Shown one piece after another: positions 7,634 to 16,286 of a stretch of DNA of 53,162 nt. Both the position numbers and the translations under genes were made by a program. The DNA comes from a virus, in IMG/VR virus record IMGVR_UViG_3300024323_000009, positions 1-53,162 of that record. The stretch is one strand, 5' to 3'. The notes under the pieces are model-generated. The model did not search any database, was not told where the DNA came from, and saw only the letters and a program-made list of their open reading frames with translations. Position 1 is the first letter of the stretch, and each line of letters starts with the position of its first letter.

Positions 7634-7831
7634 ATGTTAACACTCCAAGACCGTATCCGAATGTTTCGAGGCACTAAACGCTTCGACTCCTTACACGAAG
7701 TTCCAGCTGATCTCGTTCATGCTCAAGATGTGCGTGATGATACTCATCCAGTGCCAGAAACACCAGCGCCGCTTACTGAGTCAGCGGAAGTAACGCCGAA
7801 GAAGAGTAAGGCGAAGACGAGACATAACTAA
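7634..7831 (+). CDS. Small hypothetical protein
   Basis: This 65-residue protein starts at the ATG just after the portal stop. The open frame extends upstream into the portal gene, but that part is a shadow. A short amphipathic N-terminus is followed by a Pro/Glu/Lys-rich disordered tail. It ends TAA-T-ATG into the next gene. Function unknown. Confidence 0.6.
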   Translation: MLTLQDRIRMFRGTKRFDSLHEVPADLVHAQDVRDDTHPVPETPAPLTESAEVTPKKSKAKTRHN

Positions 7832-7832
7832 T

Positions 7833-8135
7833 ATGAATCCATCTCAAACTACACAGCTTCCTGATGGTTCTGCTTTCTTTACAGCAGAGATAATGTCAAA
7901 GGATGAAGCATTAGCACTTCCGATCAACAAGCGTCCCATTTGTTATCGTGTTTCATCTGAACTTTACCATGATGTCTTTCAAGCTGTAGGTTCTGCATCT
8001 ATGTGCTGGAAGCCAGATACAGGAAGTGCTGTATTTCAAAGTGAGCAGGCTTCCGATATTGCAATTAAACTGTTGTTTAAGATAGCAAATGAAAAAGAGA
8101 AAGCAGTAGAAGAAGCTTTGAGCTTAAAGAAGTGA
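7833..8135 (+). CDS. Hypothetical protein, AT-richer gene
   Basis: This 100-residue, probably compact alpha/beta protein has KRPICYRVSSELYHDVFQAV near 33-52 and an acidic helical C-terminus. Codon choice is noticeably more AT-ending than in portal or scaffold, hinting at a separate origin. It is coupled on both sides (TAA-T-ATG in, overlapping stop/start out). I do not recognise it. Confidence 0.65.
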   Translation: MNPSQTTQLPDGSAFFTAEIMSKDEALALPINKRPICYRVSSELYHDVFQAVGSASMCWKPDTGSAVFQSEQASDIAIKLLFKIANEKEKAVEEALSLKK

Positions 8136-8416
8136 AACAGCTACCACCACAACTAGCTACTCCTGAGAACATTGAACTCGTAGCTCTCCACGAAAAGTGG
8201 CTCCAATCACCAGTAGCAGCGAAGGTGCGACAATTACTAGACCACTGGGTTACTAACTACACTAACTTTGCTGCTACTGGTTCAGTTACTTCTGAAATAT
8301 CAGCCGAATCTGTTCGCATACGCGCGGCACAACTTCACACACTCCTAAAACTCCGAGACACACTATATGACACTGAACGCTTCATCACAGAGATTGCTAG
8401 ACCCCACACCAGTTGA
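8132..8416 (+). CDS. Small helical protein
   Basis: This 94-residue, mostly helical protein starts at GTG overlapping the previous TGA. Its 3' end overlaps the scaffold start by 50 bases. Small proteins just upstream of the scaffold gene are common in podoviruses. No function can be read from the sequence. Confidence 0.6.
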   Translation: MKQLPPQLATPENIELVALHEKWLQSPVAAKVRQLLDHWVTNYTNFAATGSVTSEISAESVRIRAAQLHTLLKLRDTLYDTERFITEIARPHTS

Positions 8417-9635
8417 GGGCGGGAATGGTGGCACTACCACTACTACGGAGCCTCCGGCTTCTGCTACCACACTCACTCCTGACCAACAGAAGATAGCCTC
8501 GGCAGTTGAGAAGGTAGCAGCAGCGGAGCCATCACCAGCGCCACGAACTAGCACTACGCCTAAGATCACCAAGCCACTAGTACCCACAGGTGTTCCAGAC
8601 GATGTGTTGAAGATCAACTTTGGGATGGATGATAATGATGTTTTGTCCACACTTGAACAGGAGCAAGAGGTTCCAGTTAAGAAGGAGGGTGAGAAGAAAG
8701 TAGAGCCGAAGGTTGAGGCTAAAGTCGAGCCAAAGAAAGATGAAAAAGCTCCCACCGAAGATGGTATCATTCGGCCCAAAGCCGCGCAACAGCGCCAACA
8801 GCAACAGCAACAGCAACCCGACTCGCGTGACTATAACGGATTCGATGCTGAGACAGTTGCCGCGTTGAAGAGGATGCCGAACGAGTCGTATAACGTAGTG
8901 CATAAGCAGTTGCGAGAGTTCGAGCAGTTGAAACAACAGAAGGTGGGTAGTTACTTGCAGCATCCACAAGCTTATACTTTGAGTCCCGAGTATGCTCAAG
9001 CGTCGGCAATGGTAGGACAAGCTGAATACGAGATACAGCATTACGAACAGCAATTACTAAATATCCGCGCCGGTAAAGACTGGACTGTCCTCACTGGCTT
9101 CGATCAGAAGACTGGTCAACCAATAGTATCTCCGGCGCAGAAAGCTAGTGACGAGTCGGATATACGAGTAGCGAACACCCTCTCTCAACTCTCGCAACAA
9201 GCCGAACAGTTCCGGCGTCAACGCTCTGATATAACCGCGAACTTCCAGAAGCGTATTGAAGCCGAGAACCAGATGATTAACCAAGTCAGGGCGCAACGGT
9301 TCGGATGGGTAGCTGACCCCAAAACTCTTGATGATACTGTCGAGGTTGTGATTAAGGGTACTCCTACTCCCATTCCTATCAAGCAGGTCATCGCTGACTT
9401 TAAGAACTTATTCCCTCCTCACCATCACGCATCACCTATCCTCGATGTTGCTGCTGATATGTTCGTAGCTATGCAGATCAAAGAACAGGAGAACCGCGAA
9501 CTACGAAGTAAGACCGAGACTCAATCGCGGTTGCGAGAAGACTCGGACGCTGCTGAGATTAACGTCGAGACTGCTAGTAACGGAGCACCTAATAAGGGTG
9601 AGACTGTGTTTGATATGGCAGGGTTGGAGGACTAG
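8367..9635 (+). CDS. Putative scaffolding protein
   Basis: This 422-residue, highly charged, low-complexity protein lies directly before the capsid gene. A Thr/Pro/Ala-rich N-terminus (1-70) is followed by a Lys/Glu-rich stretch (about 98-125), a Gln run (around 140-150), then long coiled-coil helices (about 160-330) and a helical C-terminus. Scaffolds usually combine acidic coiled coils with a basic capsid-binding end. It would assemble MCP into the procapsid. No protease motif is visible. Confidence 0.75.
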   Translation: MTLNASSQRLLDPTPVEGGNGGTTTTTEPPASATTLTPDQQKIASAVEKVAAAEPSPAPRTSTTPKITKPLVPTGVPDDVLKINFGMDDNDVLSTLEQEQEVPVKKEGEKKVEPKVEAKVEPKKDEKAPTEDGIIRPKAAQQRQQQQQQQPDSRDYNGFDAETVAALKRMPNESYNVVHKQLREFEQLKQQKVGSYLQHPQAYTLSPEYAQASAMVGQAEYEIQHYEQQLLNIRAGKDWTVLTGFDQKTGQPIVSPAQKASDESDIRVANTLSQLSQQAEQFRRQRSDITANFQKRIEAENQMINQVRAQRFGWVADPKTLDDTVEVVIKGTPTPIPIKQVIADFKNLFPPHHHASPILDVAADMFVAMQIKEQENRELRSKTETQSRLREDSDAAEINVETASNGAPNKGETVFDMAGLED

Positions 9636-9655
9636 CATTGCTAGTAACTCAGTCT

Positions 9656-9671
9656 TGGCACGAATCTTGCT
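9656..9671 (+). promoter_or_regulatory. Consensus sigma54 promoter of the capsid unit
   Basis: TGGCACGAATCTTGCT matches the sigma54 (RpoN) consensus TGGCAC-N5-TTGC exactly, including invariant GG (9657-9658) and GC (9669-9670). Transcription would start near 9681, leaving a leader of about 135 bases before the MCP ATG. It lies in the 181-base gap between scaffold and MCP. A terminator at 11679-11716 closes the unit after one further gene. The phage encodes its own sigma54-activator ATPase (46504-47376), which makes chance occurrence less likely. Confidence 0.8.
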
Positions 9672-9699
9672 AATACCCAAGTAGTTCGGCGCTCGACGC

Positions 9700-9800
9700 C
9701 ATTGCTTCTAGTCGTAGTAAGGGCATACTACATTGCTTCTGAAGTAGAAGGGCATCTACAGCGATAACAGGCTGTCTGTTATACTGTCAGATAACTTTTT
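9700..9800 (+). promoter_or_regulatory. Structured 5' leader of the MCP mRNA
   Basis: Two imperfect tandem copies of ATTGCTTCT...GGGCAT..CTAC lie at 9701-9731 and 9732-9759. They are followed by ATAACAG (9764-9770) pairing with CTGTTAT (9776-9782). A competing stem pairs GTTAT (9778-9782) with ATAAC (9791-9795) and is followed directly by TTTTT (9796-9800). The two stems share bases and cannot form together. Stability, attenuation or activator binding are possible roles. Confidence 0.45.
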
Positions 9801-9816
9801 ACAACAGGACAATTAA

Positions 9817-11097
9817 ATGCCAAATTACTATGAGCAGCCTGCTTCCTTCGCTAATGCGATTGTGGAAGATAAGGACCGCTTCCAGAAACTTCCCTTCTAT
9901 CTCGTCAAAAACGAACTCGAAGTGTTCCCACGCTGGAATATCTTCGATCAACTCTATGGTAACATCTCATGGGAACCCAACATGGGTAACACCATGCGAG
10001 CAGTTACGCCGCAGAAAAGCCCAGTAGCTAACTCATTCGCGTTCCCTAACAATATCGACGTTCTCCCTAATAAGAACGTCTATCAGGTTACGGAGTCGAG
10101 CGAAGACGCGAGAGTAAAGGCGCAGCGGTTCGAGTCACAGCAATTCTCGTTTGTTCCCTACTTCACGTCGTTCTGGCGCGATCACTTACAGTTTGCGAAC
10201 CGTGATATTGCGACGCAGATTCAGAACTATAACAATCAGTTCATACGAACGAATATGCTGGCGAAGAGCAACTATGCTTATATCGCCGGTAAGGGACTCA
10301 TCGGGCAAGCTCCTACTGCGGACCTTGGCACTGTTACTACGGATGCGAATGGTAACACGTTGACAGCAGCCGCAAACTCTAAGACCTCCGCATGGTTCGC
10401 TGCACAAGCCGCACTCATTAAGAACAATCTCTCGCTCCGGGATGTGTATAACGCGATGCTCAGCCATACGGAAGACCTCGCTGCTCCACCGTTCGATGGC
10501 GTGAAGAATATGCCTACTGACAATGAAGGACTGAAAGGGAAGTATGTCATTGTTGGTAGCACAGAAGCGTGGGCAGCATTTCCCTACGACCCTGATACTA
10601 ATCTCCTCAAGAGCTTGGAACAGAATATCCTGTTCAAAGACTTCACTGGGCTGTTGTTCGGCAAGGTGACGTGGAAGTTTGACCGCTATCCTCTGCGGTT
10701 CGATGCTACTGGCGCATTCATTGCTCCCGAAGCGTATGATGACACGGTGAAGAAGTGCATTCCTAATCCGAACTACACTTCGTTGCTCACTGCACCCTAC
10801 GAAATCGCATGGATGCTCGGACAAGACGCCTGCAAGACGATCAAAGTCGGACCTCCACCGAAAGAGTTCGCTGCTACTAGCATGGCTGCGAAGAAGTTCT
10901 ACTCTCTCAAGTGGAATGGTGAGATTCAGCTTACCGATCAAGTGTTGATTACCTACGCGGATGGCACTACTGACCTCAACACCTACGGCACTCAGTTGAA
11001 GTTCATCTCGCAATGCACTCACGGCTACCTTACTGGTGAGCCTCGCTATGCGTTCCCCATTCTGTTCAAGCGCGCTCGTCCGGCGTTGGCAGTCTAA
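9817..11097 (+). CDS. Major capsid protein
   Basis: This 426-residue protein has the size, position (after scaffold) and promoter strength expected of the capsid protein, probably with an HK97-type fold. Residues 1-65 form an extended arm containing FQKLPFYL and LYGNISWEPNMGNTMRA, the part duplicated in the 3053-3349 gene. The C-terminal half contains NYTSLLTAPYEIAWMLGQ (about 316-333) and ends in a strand-rich domain. The ATG follows ACAACAGGACAATTAA. The next gene is cotranscribed, and a terminator follows it. I assign it by context and family features, not a database match. Confidence 0.88.
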   Translation: MPNYYEQPASFANAIVEDKDRFQKLPFYLVKNELEVFPRWNIFDQLYGNISWEPNMGNTMRAVTPQKSPVANSFAFPNNIDVLPNKNVYQVTESSEDARVKAQRFESQQFSFVPYFTSFWRDHLQFANRDIATQIQNYNNQFIRTNMLAKSNYAYIAGKGLIGQAPTADLGTVTTDANGNTLTAAANSKTSAWFAAQAALIKNNLSLRDVYNAMLSHTEDLAAPPFDGVKNMPTDNEGLKGKYVIVGSTEAWAAFPYDPDTNLLKSLEQNILFKDFTGLLFGKVTWKFDRYPLRFDATGAFIAPEAYDDTVKKCIPNPNYTSLLTAPYEIAWMLGQDACKTIKVGPPPKEFAATSMAAKKFYSLKWNGEIQLTDQVLITYADGTTDLNTYGTQLKFISQCTHGYLTGEPRYAFPILFKRARPALAV

Positions 11098-11138
11098 CCA
11101 CTAACGATAACCTTTTATACAAAGAAAGATATAAGACA

Positions 11139-11660
11139 ATGAAAAAACTTATCGCTATTATCGCACTCCTTGGAGCGTCACTTGCATCCTATGGAGCTTC
11201 CACCACCATCAACACTCCCGCAGGTGTTACTCCTACCATCTTGGTGAGTAACTCTTGTAGGAGTGTCCAGTTCATCATCTCAAACACGAACTTGATCGCT
11301 AATGCGTATCATACGTTCTTCGATGCACCGGCAGTTACGACAACAACTACACCAGCAACAGCAGGTGCGGCGATTACCAATGTGCTCGCTAGCTATACCT
11401 ATGTGTCGTTGACGTTCTCGCACATTACGAACGTATACACTTACTACACTGGCGTAGCTCAAACTACGAACGTGCAGTATGATGCATGGACTCACACGAC
11501 TAATACCGTGGCACAGACAACAAATGGTTATCCGGCGTTGTTAACCCTAGTAGTGCCTACCAACTCCACACTGACGATTGACTTCAATCAGCGTTGGATT
11601 AACGGCATTCTCAATACTAACTCTGGGGCAGGTAGTGTAACTACCGTCTTCACCCAGTAA
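11139..11660 (+). CDS. Secreted-type protein in the capsid unit
   Basis: This 173-residue protein has a clear Sec signal: MKK, a hydrophobic core (4-16), then a likely cleavage after ASYGA. The mature part is Thr/Asn-rich and beta-predicted, with many TN pairs. It lies between MCP and a strong terminator and so shares the sigma54 promoter. A decoration protein would be expected here, yet a signal peptide implies export to the periplasm. Roles in envelope modification or lysis, or a retained N-terminal helix, are alternatives. Confidence 0.8.
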   Translation: MKKLIAIIALLGASLASYGASTTINTPAGVTPTILVSNSCRSVQFIISNTNLIANAYHTFFDAPAVTTTTTPATAGAAITNVLASYTYVSLTFSHITNVYTYYTGVAQTTNVQYDAWTHTTNTVAQTTNGYPALLTLVVPTNSTLTIDFNQRWINGILNTNSGAGSVTTVFTQ

Positions 11661-11678
11661 GGAGGGGCTTGGTTTGGG

Positions 11679-11716
11679 GGCACTCACTGACACCTTGTAG
11701 TTGGTGAGTGCCTTTT
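11679..11716 (+). terminator. Terminator after the capsid unit
   Basis: GGCACTCAC (11679-11687) pairs perfectly with GTGAGTGCC (11704-11712) across a 16-base loop and is followed by TTTTCTCCTTT. An outer AAGGAG/CTCCTT pairing (11659-11664 with 11717-11722) can extend the structure. It delimits the MCP transcription unit. Confidence 0.8.
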
Positions 11717-11760
11717 CTCCTTTAAGTGAATGATTAGAAGAAAGGAACGATAATAGTAAT

Positions 11761-12090
11761 ATGATAAATGTTGCACTAGCAGTTGAGGGTCTAAGCCCAA
11801 CAGCGCCGAATATAGTAGCGGGGAATGCAGGGCAGACGAAGGATGTGCTCACAGATAGGACTGGCGATGACCGCACAGACAAGCAACTCGCGTATAGGTT
11901 TATCCAGAACCTTGATGCTAATAATGACCTCTACTACGCGATGGGTACAGACTGCACTACCAATCAAAACAACTATCATGGTATTATACCTCCGAAGACT
12001 CAGTTGAGTGTGCCGACGAAACAACGAGTGTCGTGTTTTGCACCGGGAGCATGGACAGCGGCGGTCCTAGAGTTGCATCGAGTGAGATAG
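11761..12090 (+). CDS. Small beta-sandwich virion protein (putative)
   Basis: This 109-residue protein contains the pattern YRFIQNLDANNDLYYAMGTD, a HGIIPPKTQLSVP loop and a C-terminal strand. The pattern resembles small beta-sandwich head or tail proteins of podoviruses. It is the first gene after the capsid terminator and is coupled to the next (TAG-T-ATG). A head decoration or fibre-attachment role is possible. Confidence 0.55.
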   Translation: MINVALAVEGLSPTAPNIVAGNAGQTKDVLTDRTGDDRTDKQLAYRFIQNLDANNDLYYAMGTDCTTNQNNYHGIIPPKTQLSVPTKQRVSCFAPGAWTAAVLELHRVR

Positions 12091-12091
12091 T

Positions 12092-13798
12092 ATGAAACGA
12101 TTTTTCTTGTTTCCATTATTAGTAACACTATCCACTAGTGCTCAGTTAGGACCAACGCCGATTATTAGTGGAGGCAACACTGCTCCAAAAGTTCTTGCTA
12201 GAGGCATAGTGTATCGCAACGGTTCTGCTATCAATAACTTCGAGTCTGCTTTTAGTGGTTCTAGCGTTGGAGATTCATTTATTCTTGGGCCGGGAGTCTT
12301 CTGCATGACTAATCAAATAGTTATGAAGAACAACCAAAGTATCATAGGATATGACCCTATTCAGACAGCAGTGATATTTGCTGGTGGGCAGTATTCGTCG
12401 AACAATAATGGACTTTGGACTGGTATTGAGTTAGCCACTAATGTGTATCTAGCTAACTTTAGTATTTATGCCACTAATTGGCAAGCAAACTTTTTCGCTG
12501 CTTGTATTGGTGGTAGCACAGGCGGGAAGGGTTTTAGCAATGCAGTTGTTCAGAATGTGTGGATGTATGGAGATACTGATAACTTTTATGTGGATAACAC
12601 ATTCCATGCTGATGGAACGTTAAATAACTGTCGGTTCTATTCGCAGTGGGACACATTAGCAGTCAATACGAGTGGACACCCCGGAAGTATTATTCGGGTT
12701 AATAATAGCACGTTCAATAATCTTGGTCCTAGTGTAAGTAGCCCATCGTCACCTGCTGTTTGCCTTAGAAATAGTAATGCGCGAACTGCCTTAATTTTGA
12801 ATAACTGTGACTTTACTTCTAGTCAGTATATAGGTAGTGGGGGTAATATGCGCTTAATGCACTGTAGAATAAACACTACGAATCAACTTGCTTTCTATAA
12901 CAATATAACTCTGTTGCCATTATACTTTGAAGACGTTAACATTATACCTCTACAGATAGACGCTTCTGCTAATAACAATATGTCTAGTTATGTGCAGATA
13001 AATAACTCGTCTAGTAACTTCGTTGCTCAATCACTAGGAGGAATAGGAACGCCGTCTTACGGTTGGAATATCGAAGACACAAATAGATTTCCACAGGTAG
13101 GACTAGGACAGATTTACTTTGATAACACTACAAAGGGACTACGTATTTTTAATGGTATAGAATGGCAAGCCTTGACTCCTGCTATGGATACTAATAAAGC
13201 TGTATTGAGCGGACGTGGAGATGCTTATGATGGAGTGTATAAACAGGATAGCTACGTGGTTGATGCTTTGCCGGGTGTATCGTGGACTAATCGAGATGGT
13301 GTTTTCTTTATGTTCACAACGAATGCGAACGCAGATGGTGTAGTTGGTATTAGTGCTACTAAAAGCATGATTAGTGGGGCTGAGATAGATTTAGGAGGTG
13401 TGAATATAGATAACACACATTACGCCCTTGCACCAAAAGGCTCATGGGCAAATACACCTACTACACTTACTTTTGCAGATAAGACTACTTTAAGTAATGC
13501 AGTATTAGTAATAGGAACAGCTTATACTAATCAGACAGGAAAAGTGCAAACAATTTGTGGGCTGAACGGGACGGCGACAGTTGCCGCAGTTAGTGGAAAA
13601 TGCACAATACAGTTAGAATTATCTGACTGCTTCACAAATGAAGTCTTTTCTATGCCAACCACAGCGAGTAGTATTACTGGAACTTACACGAATGCGTTAC
13701 CAACTATTATGGTGCCATCAGGCAGTAGATATTTATTTAAGAACACTAGCACTGGCACAGGAAACTCCACAGCACTCGCAAATGGTCAACGTCTCTAA
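12092..13798 (+). CDS. Tail spike-like beta-helix protein with signal peptide
   Basis: This 568-residue protein has a signal-like N-terminus (MKRFFLFPLLVTLSTSAQ). Residues about 45-310 repeat short Asn/Gly-turned strands (for example LNNCRFYSQWDTL, INNSSSN), typical of right-handed parallel beta-helices of the pectate lyase type found in phage spikes. The rest (about 330-568) is a beta-rich, probably trimeric or receptor-binding region. It would bind or degrade surface polysaccharide. No catalytic residues can be assigned. A signal peptide on a tail spike is unusual. Confidence 0.7.
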   Translation: MKRFFLFPLLVTLSTSAQLGPTPIISGGNTAPKVLARGIVYRNGSAINNFESAFSGSSVGDSFILGPGVFCMTNQIVMKNNQSIIGYDPIQTAVIFAGGQYSSNNNGLWTGIELATNVYLANFSIYATNWQANFFAACIGGSTGGKGFSNAVVQNVWMYGDTDNFYVDNTFHADGTLNNCRFYSQWDTLAVNTSGHPGSIIRVNNSTFNNLGPSVSSPSSPAVCLRNSNARTALILNNCDFTSSQYIGSGGNMRLMHCRINTTNQLAFYNNITLLPLYFEDVNIIPLQIDASANNNMSSYVQINNSSSNFVAQSLGGIGTPSYGWNIEDTNRFPQVGLGQIYFDNTTKGLRIFNGIEWQALTPAMDTNKAVLSGRGDAYDGVYKQDSYVVDALPGVSWTNRDGVFFMFTTNANADGVVGISATKSMISGAEIDLGGVNIDNTHYALAPKGSWANTPTTLTFADKTTLSNAVLVIGTAYTNQTGKVQTICGLNGTATVAAVSGKCTIQLELSDCFTNEVFSMPTTASSITGTYTNALPTIMVPSGSRYLFKNTSTGTGNSTALANGQRL

Positions 13799-13806
13799 TC
13801 ACTAGA

Positions 13807-14235
13807 ATGTCCAACTCTCTCACCACCATCCCCGGCACTAACATTGACGTTGGGCACTTAACTACATTCCTAGAGAGTCTCTATGGAATGCCGAAGGTAG
13901 GGCTAGTCCTGATATTTTGCACTGCATTCTGTTTGTGGTTGCACTTCTTCATCAAGAAGATGCCATTCATACCCAACTACGTCATTCCTATCGCAGTTCC
14001 ATGTATAGTGCCATTCATCGGCGCTATCCTACTCATCGCTTGCCAAGACTTTCAGGATAGCAAGATTAAGACATTTGGCTCATTCATCTTCATCAATGGG
14101 ATGATCGGCTTCGTATCTGGGACAGTTTCAACGATGGTATATTACTTTGCGTTGCTGCCTGCCATCCGCAAGTTCCGTCCTCGCACGAATGGAGGACTAG
14201 ATGATACGACAACATTTACAGCTAAGAGTAATTAG
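13807..14235 (+). CDS. Putative holin
   Basis: This 142-residue membrane protein has three hydrophobic segments at about 30-49, 58-79 and 90-117 and a charged C-terminal tail, the layout of class I-like phage holins. Holins pore the inner membrane to time lysis. No endolysin is recognisable beside it, so an unrelated membrane protein remains possible. It sits between two fibre genes. Confidence 0.65.
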   Translation: MSNSLTTIPGTNIDVGHLTTFLESLYGMPKVGLVLIFCTAFCLWLHFFIKKMPFIPNYVIPIAVPCIVPFIGAILLIACQDFQDSKIKTFGSFIFINGMIGFVSGTVSTMVYYFALLPAIRKFRPRTNGGLDDTTTFTAKSN

Positions 14236-15645
14236 ATGACTTTATCGCTAGCTATGTTGTGTGGCGCAGTAGTCAGTGGCAATTTGCATGACGAGATTGG
14301 CACATATACGTCTCCTATTGTGCCGGTGTTTAATTCGCTGCCGACACCATTGATGACTAATGTGGTAGCTGTACTAGACGTGAATCGCAAAGCTAGTGCG
14401 GCGAACGGATTGTTTGCATCCTTTTGTGTGGGTGGACTCTATAGGGTGGATTTCGGTGACGTAAAGAGTGAGTTAATAATGGTGCCACTACACGACACGA
14501 ACACTTACCAGTATGTCGCAATGCGCGACAATGCGACGAATGTGACACTAGCAGCAGCGTGGTTGAATGGAGTGATGCAGACGAATATCTCATATGTGGA
14601 GGTGACTAATTCGCCGTGGGCTGACACGAACCTCACCACTATGATGAGCAACTCGCTATACTTGTCTATAGTCGCAGCAACGAATGGCTTTGTAAGTGCT
14701 TCTCAGACTAACATCTCATATACTGTGGTGACTAATGCGCCGTGGTTACAGACTAACGGTAACGGTAGTGCATTGACAGGCTTCACTAGTAATCAGTTGC
14801 CGGGAATTAGTGCAACGGGGATTGTTAGTGGGACATTGCAGGGGACATTGATACCAACAAGTGTGACGAATGGAGCAGCGTGGCTAAGTGCTAATCAAAC
14901 TTTTAGTGGTGTCAATACTTATTTAACTAGCAATCTATTCAATCAGTCCGTCATGGTGAGTAATTCAACCAGTGCAGCAGGTGTTCAGCTAAACACGAAT
15001 GGAACAATTAAGGCTACTGGAGCAATAACTACGGGGAGTACTATCTCAAGTGGTGGAGCAATAAAAGCAACTGCGGGAGAGGTTATAGCAACCGCTTCAG
15101 GCTCAAGTGCTGGTGGTTCTAGTGGAGACTTAGAGGCTGTTAGGAGTGGAACGGCTGGCGCTTTGTGGCTCGGGAGTGATGGTAACTGTTATATTTTTAG
15201 AAGTAGTGGTGATATAAGTGTTCCTTCGACAATTACTACGTTCACTATGGGTTCGGTTGCGTCTTCTTTGAAATCAGTTGCGGTAACAGCGGCCAGCACT
15301 ATTCAAACAAACAACGCGGGATTCAACTTCTTCCCTGCCAATCCCGGCAACTGGGTAACGGCGTTAAACACTCGGACTACGAATGGAGTGCGTCGTGCTA
15401 CACTCGAAGTTGATATTTCATTCACTGATGCAGTTGGTGGAACACCAGTGGCACAAGTTGTGATTGAACATCAAGGCGTCATTACTAACACTTGGATTTC
15501 CTCAATGCCCGGTGGTATTTCATCCACGGTCACAAATCATTACTTCTATCGTTTGACGACCAATTCCGTTGTGAACATCACTGACATTTCTCGCGGGACA
15601 GGCGCAAGTGTTGGTATCTCTCAATCACAACTTACAAGCGAATGA
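14236..15645 (+). CDS. Thr/Asn-rich fibre protein
   Basis: This 469-residue protein is rich in Thr, Asn, Ser and Gly. Two copies of QTNISY..VTN.PW occur about 40 residues apart (near 115 and 155), then a repetitive GTLQGTLIPTS and ATG-type stalk, and a compact C-terminal domain from about 370 (NPGNWVTALNTRTTNGVRR). This suggests a trimeric tail or head fibre with a distal binding domain. The N-terminus (MTLSLAMLCGAVVSG) is weakly signal-like. The start directly follows the holin stop. Confidence 0.6.
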   Translation: MTLSLAMLCGAVVSGNLHDEIGTYTSPIVPVFNSLPTPLMTNVVAVLDVNRKASAANGLFASFCVGGLYRVDFGDVKSELIMVPLHDTNTYQYVAMRDNATNVTLAAAWLNGVMQTNISYVEVTNSPWADTNLTTMMSNSLYLSIVAATNGFVSASQTNISYTVVTNAPWLQTNGNGSALTGFTSNQLPGISATGIVSGTLQGTLIPTSVTNGAAWLSANQTFSGVNTYLTSNLFNQSVMVSNSTSAAGVQLNTNGTIKATGAITTGSTISSGGAIKATAGEVIATASGSSAGGSSGDLEAVRSGTAGALWLGSDGNCYIFRSSGDISVPSTITTFTMGSVASSLKSVAVTAASTIQTNNAGFNFFPANPGNWVTALNTRTTNGVRRATLEVDISFTDAVGGTPVAQVVIEHQGVITNTWISSMPGGISSTVTNHYFYRLTTNSVVNITDISRGTGASVGISQSQLTSE

Positions 15646-15716
15646 AACGAAGAATCATAACTCTTCCTTGATAACAGTGAACCAATACAAACAAAAAGAA
15701 AGGCAATGATAGTAGT

Positions 15717-16265
15717 ATGAAGAAAGTAATTATTAGTATCCTACTTGGTAGCACATTAGTAGTCGGTGCCCAAACCAATAACACCGGTGTCACTGGTTTT
15801 GTCACTCAAGTGACACAGTGGATTGCGTCATTCAACACTAACTACGATGTGGCAATCGCAGCTTGTAAAATGCGGTTGTGGACAGGGGTGGACTCTGTGC
15901 AGGGTGGAAACGAATCGTTGGTGAATGAAATCGGCGTCTCCTACGATGCACTCACGAAGAACAAGGTGCTATCTCTAGAGGCAGTCGAGAGGAATGGAGG
16001 TGTTGCTGGCACACTAATATCGGTGCAAGGAGGCGCTAGTCTCAACTTCCTCGTCCATGACTTTATGCTTTCACTCTATTGCGATGGTGGCAAGTATATG
16101 GATAATATCGTGAGTGATAAAGGCAAGAAGAATGAGATGTTTGGTGAGATAGGTATTCGTGGGTTCAAAGCGTTGGGGCCGAACACCTACACAGGAGTAG
16201 GATTAGGAACACAGTTTCCCACGTCGAGACAGTTGTATATGGCATATGTTGGTATTCGGCTCTAA
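15717..16265 (+). CDS. Putative outer-membrane beta-barrel protein
   Basis: This 182-residue protein has a good signal peptide (MKKVIISILLGSTLVVGAQ). The mature protein alternates short beta strands (SLVNEIGVSYDAL, EMFGEIGIRGFKAL, YTGVGLGTQF) and ends QLYMAYVGIRL, which fits a small 8-stranded barrel. The start follows an A-rich leader (CAAACAAAAAGAAAGG). A phage-made outer-membrane barrel could block superinfection or alter the receptor. That role is inference. Confidence 0.6.
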   Translation: MKKVIISILLGSTLVVGAQTNNTGVTGFVTQVTQWIASFNTNYDVAIAACKMRLWTGVDSVQGGNESLVNEIGVSYDALTKNKVLSLEAVERNGGVAGTLISVQGGASLNFLVHDFMLSLYCDGGKYMDNIVSDKGKKNEMFGEIGIRGFKALGPNTYTGVGLGTQFPTSRQLYMAYVGIRL

Positions 16266-16286
16266 TACTACTCAACTCTTAACTCT

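Noticed and set aside
10186-11022. Leftward ORF of 278 residues
   Set aside because: Long but fully antisense to the capsid gene. Its length reflects the codon bias of the MCP gene.
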